A stretch of DNA of 12,626 nucleotides, taken from assembly GCA_023622465.1 (NCBI GenBank), contig JAMNZE010000069.1, forward strand, positions 1-12,626, read 5' to 3'. Both the position numbers and the translations under genes were made by a program. The notes under the pieces were generated by a model. The model saw only the letters and a list, made by a program, of their open reading frames with translations. It searched no databases and was not told where the DNA came from. This DNA comes from UBA5500 sp023622465. Lineage in GTDB: Bacteria > Bacillota > UBA994 > UBA5500. This document shows, piece by piece, positions 1 through 6,725 of the stretch (position 1 is the stretch's first letter; each line of letters starts with the position of its first letter).

Positions 1-52
1 ATTTTCCGCAAAACGAGCATTTTACCACGTTCTTGTCATCATATTTCAGCAT
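1..52 (-). CDS. clpX: ATP-dependent Clp protease ATP-binding subunit ClpX, N-terminal fragment
   Basis: Only the first 17 codons are in the window. They read MLKYDDKNVVKCSFCGK. The KCSFCGK stretch is the first CxxC half of the N-terminal zinc-binding domain that opens ClpX proteins, where it takes part in dimerisation and substrate/adaptor binding. The start is the ATG at 52-50, preceded by AGGTGA three bases upstream. It lies 22 bases after the clpP stop, so it is almost certainly co-transcribed with clpP and tig. ClpX is the AAA+ unfoldase that feeds substrates to ClpP in the cytoplasm. The call rests on this short motif plus the tig-clpP-clpX gene order; the ATPase domain lies outside the window. 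Confidence 0.9.
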   Translation of the reverse strand, partial: MLKYDDKNVVKCSFCGK

Positions 53-74
53 ACTTCACCTGCTCTCCGGATTC

Positions 75-659
75 TTACTTTCTATGCTTCAAGACCTCGT
101 CAACTATACCATATTCTTTGGCTGCCTCTGCATCTAACCAGAAGTCACGATCAACATCGCGGGCAATTCGCTCCAACGGTTGACCGGTATGCTCCACATA
201 AATTTGATTAAGTTTCTGGCGTAAGCGTAGAATCTCTTTCGCTTGAATTTCAATATCTGTTGCCTGCCCTTGGGCGCCGCCTATCGGCTGATGCAGCATT
301 ACGCGGGCATTAGGTAATATCATTCTCTTGCCCCTCGTACCGGCTGCCAGCAGCAAGGAGCCCATACTGGCAGCTAGACCAACACAAATGGTGCGCACAT
401 CTGGCTTGATATATTGCATGGTGTCATATATGGCTAACCCCGCATCAATGGAACCACCGGGACTGTTGATATAAATACTGATATCCTTCTCCGGGTCTTC
501 TCCTTCCAGATGCAGTAACTGGGCAACGATCAAATTGGCAACCCGATCATCAATGGGGGTACCCAAAATGATGATCCGCTCTTTCAAAAGTCGTGAATAG
601 ATATCGTAACTGCGCTCGCCACGACTAGTTTGCTCAATTACTATCGGTATAAGACTCAT
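75..659 (-). CDS. clpP: ATP-dependent Clp protease proteolytic subunit ClpP
   Basis: This is a 194-residue serine peptidase of family S14, the usual full length. The catalytic triad is visible: Ser98 in GLAASMGS, His123 in VMLHQP and Asp172 in DRDFW. ClpP forms a double heptameric barrel that degrades proteins unfolded by ClpX or ClpC in the cytoplasm. The ATG start is preceded by AAGGAGG seven bases upstream. The gene lies 38 bases after tig and 22 bases before clpX with no terminator in either gap, so the three probably form an operon. No CtsR-type heptad repeat was noticed in the tig-clpP gap, so transcription probably comes from upstream of tig. The sequence looks intact. Confidence 0.98.
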   Translation of the reverse strand: MSLIPIVIEQTSRGERSYDIYSRLLKERIIILGTPIDDRVANLIVAQLLHLEGEDPEKDISIYINSPGGSIDAGLAIYDTMQYIKPDVRTICVGLAASMGSLLLAAGTRGKRMILPNARVMLHQPIGGAQGQATDIEIQAKEILRLRQKLNQIYVEHTGQPLERIARDVDRDFWLDAEAAKEYGIVDEVLKHRK

Positions 660-697
660 CTGACATCCTCCTTCTATCTAAAATCTACCCCTTAACC

Positions 698-2020
698 CTA
701 TTCGTTTTCCTGCTCATCGGCCGGAGCAGGCTCTACCTGTACTGCCGCATCTACCAAGAGTCGAATCACCTTTTCATTGGCTATGTTCTGCCGCAATAGT
801 TCCAAACTACCTTGCTCGGTCAGTGTCTTGCGTATTTCCTCAAGTTCTTGCTGATAAAAATCGGCCATTTCCTGTAGCTTAGCCTCAAATTCATCTTCCG
901 AAACGGTTACCGCTTCAACTTCCTTGATTTTCTCTAATACCAGACGAGTTTTGACTCTCTTTTCTGCGCCTTCACGGTAGTCTTCCTTGATGGTATCGAG
1001 TCTGCCACTAATATATTCACGAGCAAACTCTTCTGGGAACCCTTGTCGGGTTAAACTAAAGACCAGTTCCTCGACCATCTCATCGATTTCGCGAGCAATC
1101 AATACCTCTGGGATATCGACGGTAGCATTGGCAACCACCGCATCGATAACACGGTCTTCCAAGGCATCGCGTTCTCTCTGAGCAGCGGACTCTTGTAGTT
1201 TATTCTTGATGTCGGCCCGTAATTCCTCTAAAGTAGAAAATTCACTAACTTCGGCTGCGAAGTCATCGTCTAAAGCAGGCACTTCCTTCTGCTTGATATC
1301 CTTTATTTCCACTTTGAAGACGGCCGGTTTTCCCGCCAACTCCTCGTTGTGATAATCTTCCGGGAAGACCACATTTATTTCAGCTGTTTCTCCCTGTTGC
1401 AGGCCGACTAGTTGCTCTTCAAAACCAGGAATAAATGTGTTGGAACCAATTTCTAACGTATAGTTGTCGGCTTTGCCCCCGGCAAAAGGTTCACCATCAA
1501 TAGATCCTTCGTAGGCCAGGTTTACAAAATCGCCCTCCGCCACCACGTTGTTAGGTGACTCCACCAGGCGGGCATGTTGTTCCTGCATCTGAGCTAGAAC
1601 CTGATCCACGTCCTCTTCTTCTACTGGGAAGGAAACGGCTTCAACTTCCACGCCTTTATACTCCCCTAGTTCGACTTCCGGTGGGCCCTGTACTACAAAC
1701 TTAAAGACAGCCGGCTTTCCTGAGGCGAAATCCACAACTTCTACCTCAGGCCGGTCAATCGGCTCCACTGCAGCCTCGTCTAAAGCTGCTTGATAAACCT
1801 GAGGCAGCAGAAAATCGATGGCATCATCGTAGAGAACTTCTACACCATAGCGCATCTCTAAAATCTGGCGCGGTACCTTACCTTTACGGAAACCAGGAAT
1901 CGATACCTGGCGTACAATTTTTCTATAAGCCCGATCGAGGGCTTCAGCCACCTGTTCTTCTGGACACTCAACCTGTAATTCTACTTTGTTATTGCCGAGA
2001 GCCTTAGCATCTACTTTCAT
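698..2020 (-). CDS. tig: Trigger factor, ribosome-associated chaperone and peptidyl-prolyl isomerase
   Basis: 440 residues, normal family length. The N-terminal ribosome-binding domain (about 1-145) carries the signature GFRKGKVP at residues 43-50, the loop that docks on ribosomal protein L23 at the tunnel exit. An FKBP-type isomerase domain follows (about 155-245, with GDFVNLAYEG and FIPGFEEQL). The rest is the helical, glutamate-rich C-terminal chaperone domain. The ATG at 2020 fits the family start but has no recognisable Shine-Dalgarno sequence. Instead a 6-bp inverted repeat (2021-2037) ends directly at the start codon. The gene begins 34 bases after the 3' end of tRNA-Gly with no terminator between, so it may share that tRNA's promoter. 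clpP and clpX follow. Confidence 0.98.
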   Translation of the reverse strand: MKVDAKALGNNKVELQVECPEEQVAEALDRAYRKIVRQVSIPGFRKGKVPRQILEMRYGVEVLYDDAIDFLLPQVYQAALDEAAVEPIDRPEVEVVDFASGKPAVFKFVVQGPPEVELGEYKGVEVEAVSFPVEEEDVDQVLAQMQEQHARLVESPNNVVAEGDFVNLAYEGSIDGEPFAGGKADNYTLEIGSNTFIPGFEEQLVGLQQGETAEINVVFPEDYHNEELAGKPAVFKVEIKDIKQKEVPALDDDFAAEVSEFSTLEELRADIKNKLQESAAQRERDALEDRVIDAVVANATVDIPEVLIAREIDEMVEELVFSLTRQGFPEEFAREYISGRLDTIKEDYREGAEKRVKTRLVLEKIKEVEAVTVSEDEFEAKLQEMADFYQQELEEIRKTLTEQGSLELLRQNIANEKVIRLLVDAAVQVEPAPADEQENE

Positions 2021-2037
2021 CTTGCCACATCGGCAAG
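2021..2037 (-). other. Small hairpin abutting the tig start codon
   Basis: On the minus strand CTTGCC - GATGT - GGCAAG forms a perfect 6-bp stem with a 5-base loop whose 3' arm touches the tig ATG. It occupies the place where a Shine-Dalgarno sequence would be expected and none is visible. It may affect tig translation, but a short stem like this can also arise by chance. Confidence 0.4.
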
Positions 2038-2054
2038 CTTTTGGTTAGCAATTT

Positions 2055-2129
2055 TGGAGCGGAAGACGAGATTCGAACTCGCGACCCTCGCCTTGGCAAG
2101 GCGATGCTCTACCACTGAGCTACTTCCGC
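2055..2129 (-). tRNA. tRNA-Gly (anticodon GCC)
   Basis: A full cloverleaf can be read on the minus strand. The acceptor GCGGAAG pairs with CTTCCGC, the anticodon loop TTGCCAA gives GCC, and the T arm contains GTTCGAATC. The 3' CCA is encoded (2055-2057). It decodes GGC and GGU. A near-consensus promoter lies 12 bases upstream, and tig begins 34 bases downstream. Confidence 0.98.
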
Positions 2130-2141
2130 CGGTCGAGAATA

Positions 2142-2170
2142 ATTGTAAGCAAAACGACCGCTATTGTCAA
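2142..2170 (-). promoter_or_regulatory. Sigma-A-type promoter of tRNA-Gly (possibly also tig-clpP-clpX)
   Basis: On the minus strand TTGACA (2170-2165) is followed by a 17-base spacer and TACAAT (2147-2142). The -35 box and spacing are perfect and the -10 box has five of six consensus bases. Initiation about seven bases further would give only a few bases of leader before tRNA-Gly, as is typical for a stable-RNA promoter. With no terminator after the tRNA, the transcript can continue into tig. Confidence 0.8.
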
Positions 2171-2192
2171 GAAGAAAAATAGAAATCATAAG

Positions 2193-2269
2193 TGGCGCGC
2201 CCGGCAGGATTCGAACCTGCGACCACCGGATTCGTAGTCCGTTACTCTATCCAGCTGAGCTACGGGCGC
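2193..2269 (-). tRNA. tRNA-Arg (anticodon ACG)
   Basis: The cloverleaf is complete with encoded CCA: acceptor GCGCCCG/CGGGCGC and anticodon loop CTACGAA. The anticodon ACG is normally deaminated at A34 to inosine by TadA and then reads CGU, CGC and CGA. It lies 23 bases downstream of tRNA-Arg(TCG), from which it differs at only six positions. No separate promoter is seen, so the two are probably co-transcribed. Confidence 0.97.
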
Positions 2270-2292
2270 ATGCATAATGGAGCAAAAAAAAA

Positions 2293-2369
2293 TGGCGCGC
2301 CCGGCAGGACTCGAACCTGCGACCCCCAGATTCGAAGTCTGTTACTCTATCCAACTGAGCTACGGGCGC
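2293..2369 (-). tRNA. tRNA-Arg (anticodon TCG)
   Basis: The cloverleaf is complete with encoded CCA and anticodon loop CTTCGAA (TCG, reading CGA/CGG). It is nearly identical to the adjacent tRNA-Arg(ACG). The differences include the A34-to-T anticodon change and a compensatory anticodon-stem pair change (G-C to A-T). This looks like local duplication followed by anticodon switching within the arginine family. A run of nine T residues follows on the transcript. Confidence 0.97.
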
Positions 2370-2379
2370 AAATAACTAG

Positions 2380-2407
2380 GAATAGAAAACGCAGGACTGC
2401 CTGCGTT
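2380..2407 (-). terminator. Possible weak terminator after tRNA-His
   Basis: On the minus strand the 8-bp perfect stem AACGCAGG/CCTGCGTT with a CAGT loop is followed by TTCTATT. It lies between tRNA-His and tRNA-Arg(TCG). The tail is only moderately T-rich, so it may be a partial terminator or a processing or pausing structure. If it terminates fully, the two downstream Arg genes would need a promoter that I cannot identify. Confidence 0.45.
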
Positions 2408-2418
2408 AAAAGCAAGTT

Positions 2419-2496
2419 TGGGGTGGATGATGGGACTCGAACCCACGACCCCCAGAGCCACAATCTGGTGCTCTAACCAACTGAGCTACACCCACC
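2419..2496 (-). tRNA. tRNA-His (anticodon GTG)
   Basis: The cloverleaf is complete with anticodon loop TTGTGGC, giving GTG for CAC/CAU. The histidine identity elements are present: an encoded extra G at position -1 (base 2496) opposite discriminator C73 (base 2422). The acceptor GTGGGTG pairs with CATCCAC, including one G-T wobble. CCA is encoded at 2421-2419. Confidence 0.98.
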
Positions 2497-2527
2497 ACGA
2501 AAATCAAAATCGTATCGCGCAAAGCCT

Positions 2528-2556
2528 ATTTTAGCACATGCTACAGACCTCTGCAA
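2528..2556 (-). promoter_or_regulatory. Sigma-A-type promoter of tRNA-His
   Basis: On the minus strand TTGCAG (2556-2551), a 17-base spacer and TAAAAT (2533-2528) lie in the gap between tRNA-Arg(TCT) and tRNA-His. This would place the transcript start about 20-25 bases before the tRNA. Spacing is ideal; both boxes depart slightly from consensus. Confidence 0.6.
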
Positions 2557-2572
2557 GAGGATAAAGTAGGAA

Positions 2573-2649
<77 letters not shown>

Positions 2650-2668
2650 ACACAGTGATTCGACAGCT

Positions 2669-2698
2669 ATTATACATCAAAACTGCTATTGAACGCAA
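2669..2698 (-). promoter_or_regulatory. Promoter of tRNA-Arg(TCT) overlapping the end of rdgB
   Basis: On the minus strand TTGCGT (2698-2693), an 18-base spacer and a perfect TATAAT (2674-2669) lie 20 bases before the tRNA 5' end. The -35 element falls inside the last codons of rdgB. The perfect -10 box and its position support it; the -35 box is weak. Confidence 0.6.
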
Positions 2699-3294
2699 GA
2701 TAAACTAGATCTTAGTAATAATAGCATATGCCTCATAGCCTTGGCTCGGTGACTTATCTGGTTTTTAATTGTTGGTTCAATTTCCGCCATTGTTTTGCCT
2801 AATTCGGGGATATAGAACAAAGGATCATAACCAAAACCCTGCTCACCCCGCGGCTCATTGGCGATCAAACCAAAGCAACGGCCGGTTGCAAACTGGGTCT
2901 CGGAATCGGGCATGGCCAGTGCAATTACGGCAGTAAAATGGGCTTGCCGTTTATACTCGGGAACGTCTGCCAAAATTCGTAACAGCTTCGCGTTGTTAGC
3001 CCCATCCCCTTTTTCTGGCCAAGCAAACCGAGCCGAATGTACCCCTGGCGCTCCCCCCAAGTAGTGGACCACTAAACCCGAATCATCGGCTAAGGTGGGT
3101 AACCCGGTGGCCTTACAAACGGTCTCCGCTTTCAGGCGGGCGTTAGCAAAAAAGGTGTCACCATCTTCAACGATATCCGGAACATCCGGTAGATCCAACA
3201 GTGAAATTAGTTGTAATCCAAGGGGGGCTAGCAGAGCTCTAAACTCTTTGATTTTACCTTGATTACGGCTAGCCAGCACTATTGCTCGTTGCAT
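2686..3294 (-). CDS. rdgB: XTP/dITP pyrophosphatase, RdgB/HAM1 family
   Basis: 202 residues, normal for the family. The enzyme hydrolyses non-canonical purine nucleoside triphosphates (dITP, XTP, ITP) to monophosphate plus pyrophosphate and so keeps deaminated bases out of DNA and RNA. Family motifs are visible: the N-terminal ASRNQGKIKEF substrate-binding loop, LADDSGL with the conserved acidic pair D70/D71, GGAPGVHSARFA, GEQGFGYDPLF and the C-terminal SHR motif. The ATG start lies inside the end of rph (16-base overlap) with GGTGGGG upstream, indicating translational coupling. The rph-rdgB pair matches rph-ysnA of B. subtilis. The tRNA cluster follows directly. Confidence 0.96.
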   Translation of the reverse strand: MQRAIVLASRNQGKIKEFRALLAPLGLQLISLLDLPDVPDIVEDGDTFFANARLKAETVCKATGLPTLADDSGLVVHYLGGAPGVHSARFAWPEKGDGANNAKLLRILADVPEYKRQAHFTAVIALAMPDSETQFATGRCFGLIANEPRGEQGFGYDPLFYIPELGKTMAEIEPTIKNQISHRAKAMRHMLLLLRSSLSCVQ

Positions 3295-4037
3295 TTCTCT
3301 ATCCCCACCAAGTCTGCAATAGGCCCAAGGGCTTTGCGTTGGGCTGCAATTAGTTGCTCAATACCATGGGTAGCCAAATCTAGTAGCTGATCCAACTCTT
3401 GACGGGAGAAGGTGGCCTCCTCGCCGGTGCCTTGAATCTCTACCAATCTTCCCGCCCCGGTCATCACCACATTCATATCCACGTCGATAGCCGCATCTTC
3501 CTCATAATTAAGATCCAACAGGCCAACCCCATCGGTTAAACCCACACTGGTAGCGGCCAAGAAGTCGTTAACGGGCAAGTGGGGAATAACTTGTTGCTGG
3601 TAGAGCAGATAAAGGGCATCACAAAGGGCAACAAAGGCACCGGTAATACTAGCTGTACGGGTGCCGCCGTCGGCCTGAATAACATCGCAATCTAACCAAA
3701 TGGTTCGCTCGCCAATTGCACTCAGGTCAGCCACTGACCTTAAGGCTCGTCCTATCAAACGCTGAATCTCATAGGTGCGCCCACCGATCCGGCCCTTGGC
3801 CGCTTCCCGCGTATTACGGACGGCGGTAGCCCGAGGCAACATGCTGTATTCGGCCGTGATCCAGCCCGTACCCGCATTGCGCAGAAATGGCGGTACCCGA
3901 TCCTCCACAGTAGCTGTACAGATCACCCGCGTATCCCCTATCTCAATAAGTACGGAGCCCTCCGCATGCTTAATATAGTTGCGAGTAATACGAACAGGAC
4001 GCAATTCTTGGGCACCGCGTCCATCGCTTCTGACCAT
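3279..4037 (-). CDS. rph: Ribonuclease PH
   Basis: 252 residues, typical for this phosphate-dependent 3'-to-5' exoribonuclease that trims tRNA precursors. It starts MVRSDGRGAQELRPV, the family N-terminus. It also shows ARV-type RNA-binding and active-site regions (EYSMLPRATAVRN, RLIGRALRS, DVIQADGGTRTASITGA) and the VEIQGTGEEATFSRQEL motif near the C-terminus. The ATG follows GGGAGGT by about eight bases. The gene overlaps rdgB downstream. Upstream, a 160-base gap after gerM holds a candidate promoter and an intrinsic terminator-like hairpin, so expression may be separate from gerM or attenuated. A tRNA-trimming enzyme sitting just before a five-tRNA cluster fits its role, although all five tRNAs encode CCA. 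Confidence 0.97.
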   Translation of the reverse strand: MVRSDGRGAQELRPVRITRNYIKHAEGSVLIEIGDTRVICTATVEDRVPPFLRNAGTGWITAEYSMLPRATAVRNTREAAKGRIGGRTYEIQRLIGRALRSVADLSAIGERTIWLDCDVIQADGGTRTASITGAFVALCDALYLLYQQQVIPHLPVNDFLAATSVGLTDGVGLLDLNYEEDAAIDVDMNVVMTGAGRLVEIQGTGEEATFSRQELDQLLDLATHGIEQLIAAQRKALGPIADLVGIEKCNEQ

Positions 4038-4083
4038 TATCAGAGACCTCCCTTATCAAAAGCAGCTTGTCCTGTATACGACT

Positions 4084-4114
4084 AAAAAGAGCGCGGGCCG
4101 TGTCTTACGGCCCG
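4084..4114 (-). terminator. Intrinsic terminator between gerM and rph, or rph leader attenuator
   Basis: On the minus strand the stem CGGGCCGT/ACGGCCCG (8 bp, perfect, 5-base loop) is followed by CGCTC and TTTTT. It lies about 85 bases after the gerM stop and 46 bases before the rph start. It would end gerM transcripts. Because a candidate promoter lies upstream of it at 4152-4180, it could also sit inside the leader of an rph transcript. Confidence 0.75.
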
Positions 4115-4151
4115 AAGCACATACAGTGGCCAAGCTTGTTTTTGTTACTTC

Positions 4152-4180
4152 ATTCTATCGTAACTAGTATGAACCTACAA
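4152..4180 (-). promoter_or_regulatory. Candidate promoter upstream of rph
   Basis: On the minus strand TTGTAG (4180-4175), a 17-base spacer and TAGAAT (4157-4152). The -10 box has five of six consensus bases and the spacing is ideal, but the -35 box is weak. Initiation near 4145 would give an RNA that passes through the hairpin at 4084-4114 before reaching rph. Confidence 0.4.
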
Positions 4181-4197
4181 TGCGCCGGGGCATGCGT

Positions 4198-5241
4198 TTA
4201 TATAATAAAAGGATTTACAAAAATGGGACGGCTCACCGGCCGACTGACATCGGTACCCTCCGGTAACATAGGGGTTTGCCCGTTAATAGTAATTTTAACG
4301 CCATTAACTCCCGGGATTTCGGTTAAAGATAGCACTAGCGAACCCAACATAGCATTTTCAGCCGCCGTACCGCCGCCATAACTAGTTAGCTCCGACGAAA
4401 AATCCACATACACAATGCCATCTTCCATTTTGATGCTGCGCAATTCCGTACTCACCGGAATGTCCCCATTGAGACCGCTGCCCACCGCCGGCCCTTTGAT
4501 TAATTCCAACACAACGGCAGCCAGTGGATCATTTTGCGGCAGAATCTGACGGGTTATGGGAACAAAATAGATTAACCCTCCAGCGGGGCCAACGGAGGTA
4601 AAATAGAGTTTCACTTGCGTACCCTGACTTGGGTCCGTAATCTCAGAAGCTATTTCCAGATTCAAGGGCCGTTCGGCCCGGGAAAAAGGATTAGGCAAAC
4701 TCAAGCCGCTGGGTAAAGTAGTTATCGGGTGGCCGGCGACCCGCAATTCAACCCGATCCACGTTATCAAACTCGGTCAGTGTATAGAGCAAGGCGTCTAC
4801 AGCTAAGCGCTCATGGGTGGCATCACGAAAGTTTAAGAACTCTTTACTCAAATCCACGATGGCCAACCCGTCCCGAATAGTCATACCCAGAATGGTGGTT
4901 CCTTCTGGAAAGGGCAGATGAAACTCGGTTCCCACCAAAGCGGTTGCATTCTCCGGGTTATCAACCAAGCGACTTAAGACTTCTCGCGCTATACCCTCCG
5001 TTTTCTGGACGCTAAGCACATAGGGCACCAAATAGCGACTAGCATGGTCCAGCAAATAGACGGTACGCAAACGGGTATTTTCCCCAGCTGTAGGAATAAC
5101 TGTCGGCAGAAAAGAACCGCTCTTGTGGTCCGGGTTCTCCTCCGGTGGTTGTGTGTTAACGCTGGGCCAAAGCAAAGAGCAACCTGTTAATGCTAAAACC
5201 AGCAGTAAAGGCAAAATTGTTAGTTTGTGCCTCGCCAACAA
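4198..5241 (-). CDS. gerM: GerM-type lipoprotein with two GerMN domains
   Basis: 347 residues. The N-terminus is a lipoprotein signal peptide: a basic start, a hydrophobic stretch and the lipobox LTGC with Cys21 as the lipidation site, so the mature protein is anchored on the outer face of the membrane. Two GerMN repeats follow (about 82-185 and 233-340), each with the pattern of a conserved DG..I/VDFS/DLS strand and an LxLTE helix. In B. subtilis GerM is needed for sporulation and germination and helps the forespore-mother-cell channel complex. The TTG start is chosen because AAGGAGGG lies seven bases upstream. The next codon is also TTG. It lies 98 bases after murI with no clear terminator, as in the racE-gerM pair of Bacillus. 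Confidence 0.9.
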   Translation of the reverse strand: MLARHKLTILPLLLVLALTGCSLLWPSVNTQPPEENPDHKSGSFLPTVIPTAGENTRLRTVYLLDHASRYLVPYVLSVQKTEGIAREVLSRLVDNPENATALVGTEFHLPFPEGTTILGMTIRDGLAIVDLSKEFLNFRDATHERLAVDALLYTLTEFDNVDRVELRVAGHPITTLPSGLSLPNPFSRAERPLNLEIASEITDPSQGTQVKLYFTSVGPAGGLIYFVPITRQILPQNDPLAAVVLELIKGPAVGSGLNGDIPVSTELRSIKMEDGIVYVDFSSELTSYGGGTAAENAMLGSLVLSLTEIPGVNGVKITINGQTPMLPEGTDVSRPVSRPIFVNPFII

Positions 5242-5340
5242 GACAAACCCTCCTTATCTAGCATTTTAACCCTGTGGTACAACTTATGCCTGTACCTTAG
5301 GCCACATACCAAATAAGAAGGACAGGTCGGCCAATACAAA

Positions 5341-6141
5341 TTACAGCTTTTGATCAAGACTTACGGGTTGAGTAACGATTGTCTCTCCCAGCAACTGGCT
5401 AGCCCGCTGTTGGAATGCACTTAGATTACCACTCACGTAAGCTCTCCTACTACCCGGTGTATCCGACTGGCAGAGCATCTTTTCCTGCTCTAATACACCT
5501 TTCGCCTCAGCAACCACGTAGGTAGCCGGATCTATTAATTCCACTTTCCCCCCGAAAACTGTAATCAGTTCTTCGCTGACAAAAGGATAATGGGTACAGC
5601 CCAATACCACCTGCTCCACCTGCGCCTGACGTAGAGGGGATGTATAGACCTGTAGCGCCCCTGCCAGCCTCCGTTCATCGGCACCGGTCTCAATTAAAGC
5701 TGCCAGTTCCGGACAAGGCTGAGAGTAAACCTCCCCTTGAAAACCGACCCTACGCAGCTCCCTATTATATGTTCCACTGCGTACTGTAGCCTCTGTAGCC
5801 ATTACCCCCAACCGTTTTACCGGGCTGACAGCCAGTTGGCGCACTAGGGGCTCGATCATTCCTAAGATTGGCATAGAAAACGCCTCTCTAGCGGCAGGTA
5901 ATACGACCGCCGAGGATGTGTTACAGGCCATGATGACGAGCTTAACGCCCTGCTCCTGTAAAAAATTTAAAATAGCAAATACCAGCTCATGTAATTCTTC
6001 TTTAGTACGGGAACCATAGGGCATATGCAAGGTGTCGGCAAAGTAGATAAGGTTTTCGGAAGGTAACTGGCGCTTCAGTTCCCGTAACACACTCAGTCCT
6101 CCTACCCCTGAATCAAAAAGACCGATAGGTTGACAAGACAC
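5341..6141 (-). CDS. murI: Glutamate racemase
   Basis: 266 residues, full length. The enzyme interconverts L- and D-glutamate in the cytoplasm and supplies D-glutamate for peptidoglycan stem peptides. The two catalytic cysteines are present: Cys73 in MACNTSS and Cys182 in VLGCTHYPF. The N-terminal substrate loop IGLFDSGVGGLSVL (Asp10, Ser11) and YFADT are also present. The start is GTG at 6141-6139 with AAAGGGGTGG upstream. The preceding MarR gene ends in an intrinsic terminator, so murI probably has its own promoter or depends on read-through. gerM follows. The order murI-gerM-rph-rdgB is the Bacillus racE-gerM-rph-ysnA arrangement. Confidence 0.97.
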   Translation of the reverse strand: MSCQPIGLFDSGVGGLSVLRELKRQLPSENLIYFADTLHMPYGSRTKEELHELVFAILNFLQEQGVKLVIMACNTSSAVVLPAAREAFSMPILGMIEPLVRQLAVSPVKRLGVMATEATVRSGTYNRELRRVGFQGEVYSQPCPELAALIETGADERRLAGALQVYTSPLRQAQVEQVVLGCTHYPFVSEELITVFGGKVELIDPATYVVAEAKGVLEQEKMLCQSDTPGSRRAYVSGNLSAFQQRASQLLGETIVTQPVSLDQKL

Positions 6142-6172
6142 GGGGACACCACCCCTTTCAAGCTCTTTTCAC

Positions 6173-6202
6173 ACTATATGCTAACCAGTCAGGGGCGGTT
6201 AA
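6173..6202 (-). promoter_or_regulatory. Weak candidate promoter for murI
   Basis: On the minus strand TTAACC (6202-6197), an 18-base spacer and TATAGT (6178-6173) lie between the MarR terminator and the murI GTG. A promoter is expected here because of that terminator, but the boxes are only partly consensus. Confidence 0.3.
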
Positions 6203-6214
6203 ATTGGTGTACAT

Positions 6215-6240
6215 AAAAAAGGCCGCCTACTAGGCAGCCT
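6215..6240 (-). terminator. Intrinsic terminator of the MarR-family gene
   Basis: On the minus strand AGGCTGCC - TAGTA - GGCGGCCT forms an 8-bp stem with one G-T wobble, followed directly by six T residues. It starts four bases after the MarR stop codon. On the plus strand the same stem is followed by GTTTTT, so it could act in both directions, though no plus-strand gene approaches it. Confidence 0.85.
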
Positions 6241-6244
6241 GTTT

Positions 6245-6715
6245 TTAACCGCGTTTAGCTCTTAGCAATTGGTCCAACTGGGTCATACTCTTAATCATGG
6301 CTTGTATATCTTCTTGGGGAACATCCTTTAGCGCCTCCGATAAATACCTCTTGCGTGCCGCTAAAACTTCCTCTACCATCTGGTAACCCTTTTCTAGTAT
6401 CTGTAAACGGATTACCCGCCTATCGTTGGTATCTCGGATTCGCTCTACTAGACCGTTACGCTCCATGCGATCGACCAAGTCGGTAGCCGTGCTACAAGCC
6501 AAGTACATGCGCTCCCCCAACTCGCCAATAGTTAGGTTTTCGCCCTTATTATTCTTCAGAATTAATAGGGCATCAAACTGGGGGGGAGTGATATCAAACT
6601 CCTGTAGGATATCGCGTCCTCTCCGGCGGATTATACTGTTCGCATGTCTAATTAAACGATCTAGCTCTATGATAGTCTGCTCAAAGCTTGCATCCGATTG
6701 AGGCATCCCCTTCAC
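6245..6715 (-). CDS. MarR-family transcriptional regulator (YsmB-like position)
   Basis: 156 residues, normal for MarR proteins. The winged helix-turn-helix spans about 35-130: ITPPQFDALLIL, LTIGELGERMYLACSTATDLVDRMERNGLVERI read as helix-turn-helix, and the DRR signature of the wing lies in RDTNDRRVIRL. Flanking helices form the dimer interface. The GTG start at 6715 has AGGA upstream. An ATG three codons later (6706) has AGGTG six bases before it and is an equally plausible start. The gene has its own promoter, a possible operator in its leader and its own terminator. It sits just before murI, as ysmB does before racE in Bacillus. Ligand and targets are unknown; autoregulation is inferred. 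Confidence 0.92.
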   Translation of the reverse strand: MKGMPQSDASFEQTIIELDRLIRHANSIIRRRGRDILQEFDITPPQFDALLILKNNKGENLTIGELGERMYLACSTATDLVDRMERNGLVERIRDTNDRRVIRLQILEKGYQMVEEVLAARKRYLSEALKDVPQEDIQAMIKSMTQLDQLLRAKRG

Positions 6716-6725
6716 CTACTTTCCT

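Noticed and set aside
2270..2292. Run of nine T residues on the transcript after tRNA-Arg(TCG) as a terminator
   Set aside because: The only preceding structure is the tRNA itself, and the next tRNA follows after 23 bases with no new promoter, so read-through seems more likely.
2192..2476. 94-codon plus-strand reading frame rich in RPAGFEPAT / RTRTCDP-like motifs
   Set aside because: It is the antisense of the Arg and His tRNA genes. Such T-arm-derived peptides are a well-known annotation artefact.
4067..4381. Plus-strand reading frames across the rph-gerM gap
   Set aside because: They overlap the gerM 3' end and the terminator hairpin in antisense, and no family is recognisable.
5276..5296. 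GGTACA...TGTACC inverted repeat in the murI-gerM gap
   Set aside because: Only 6 bp with a 9-base loop and no T-tract; compatible with chance and not a convincing terminator or operator.
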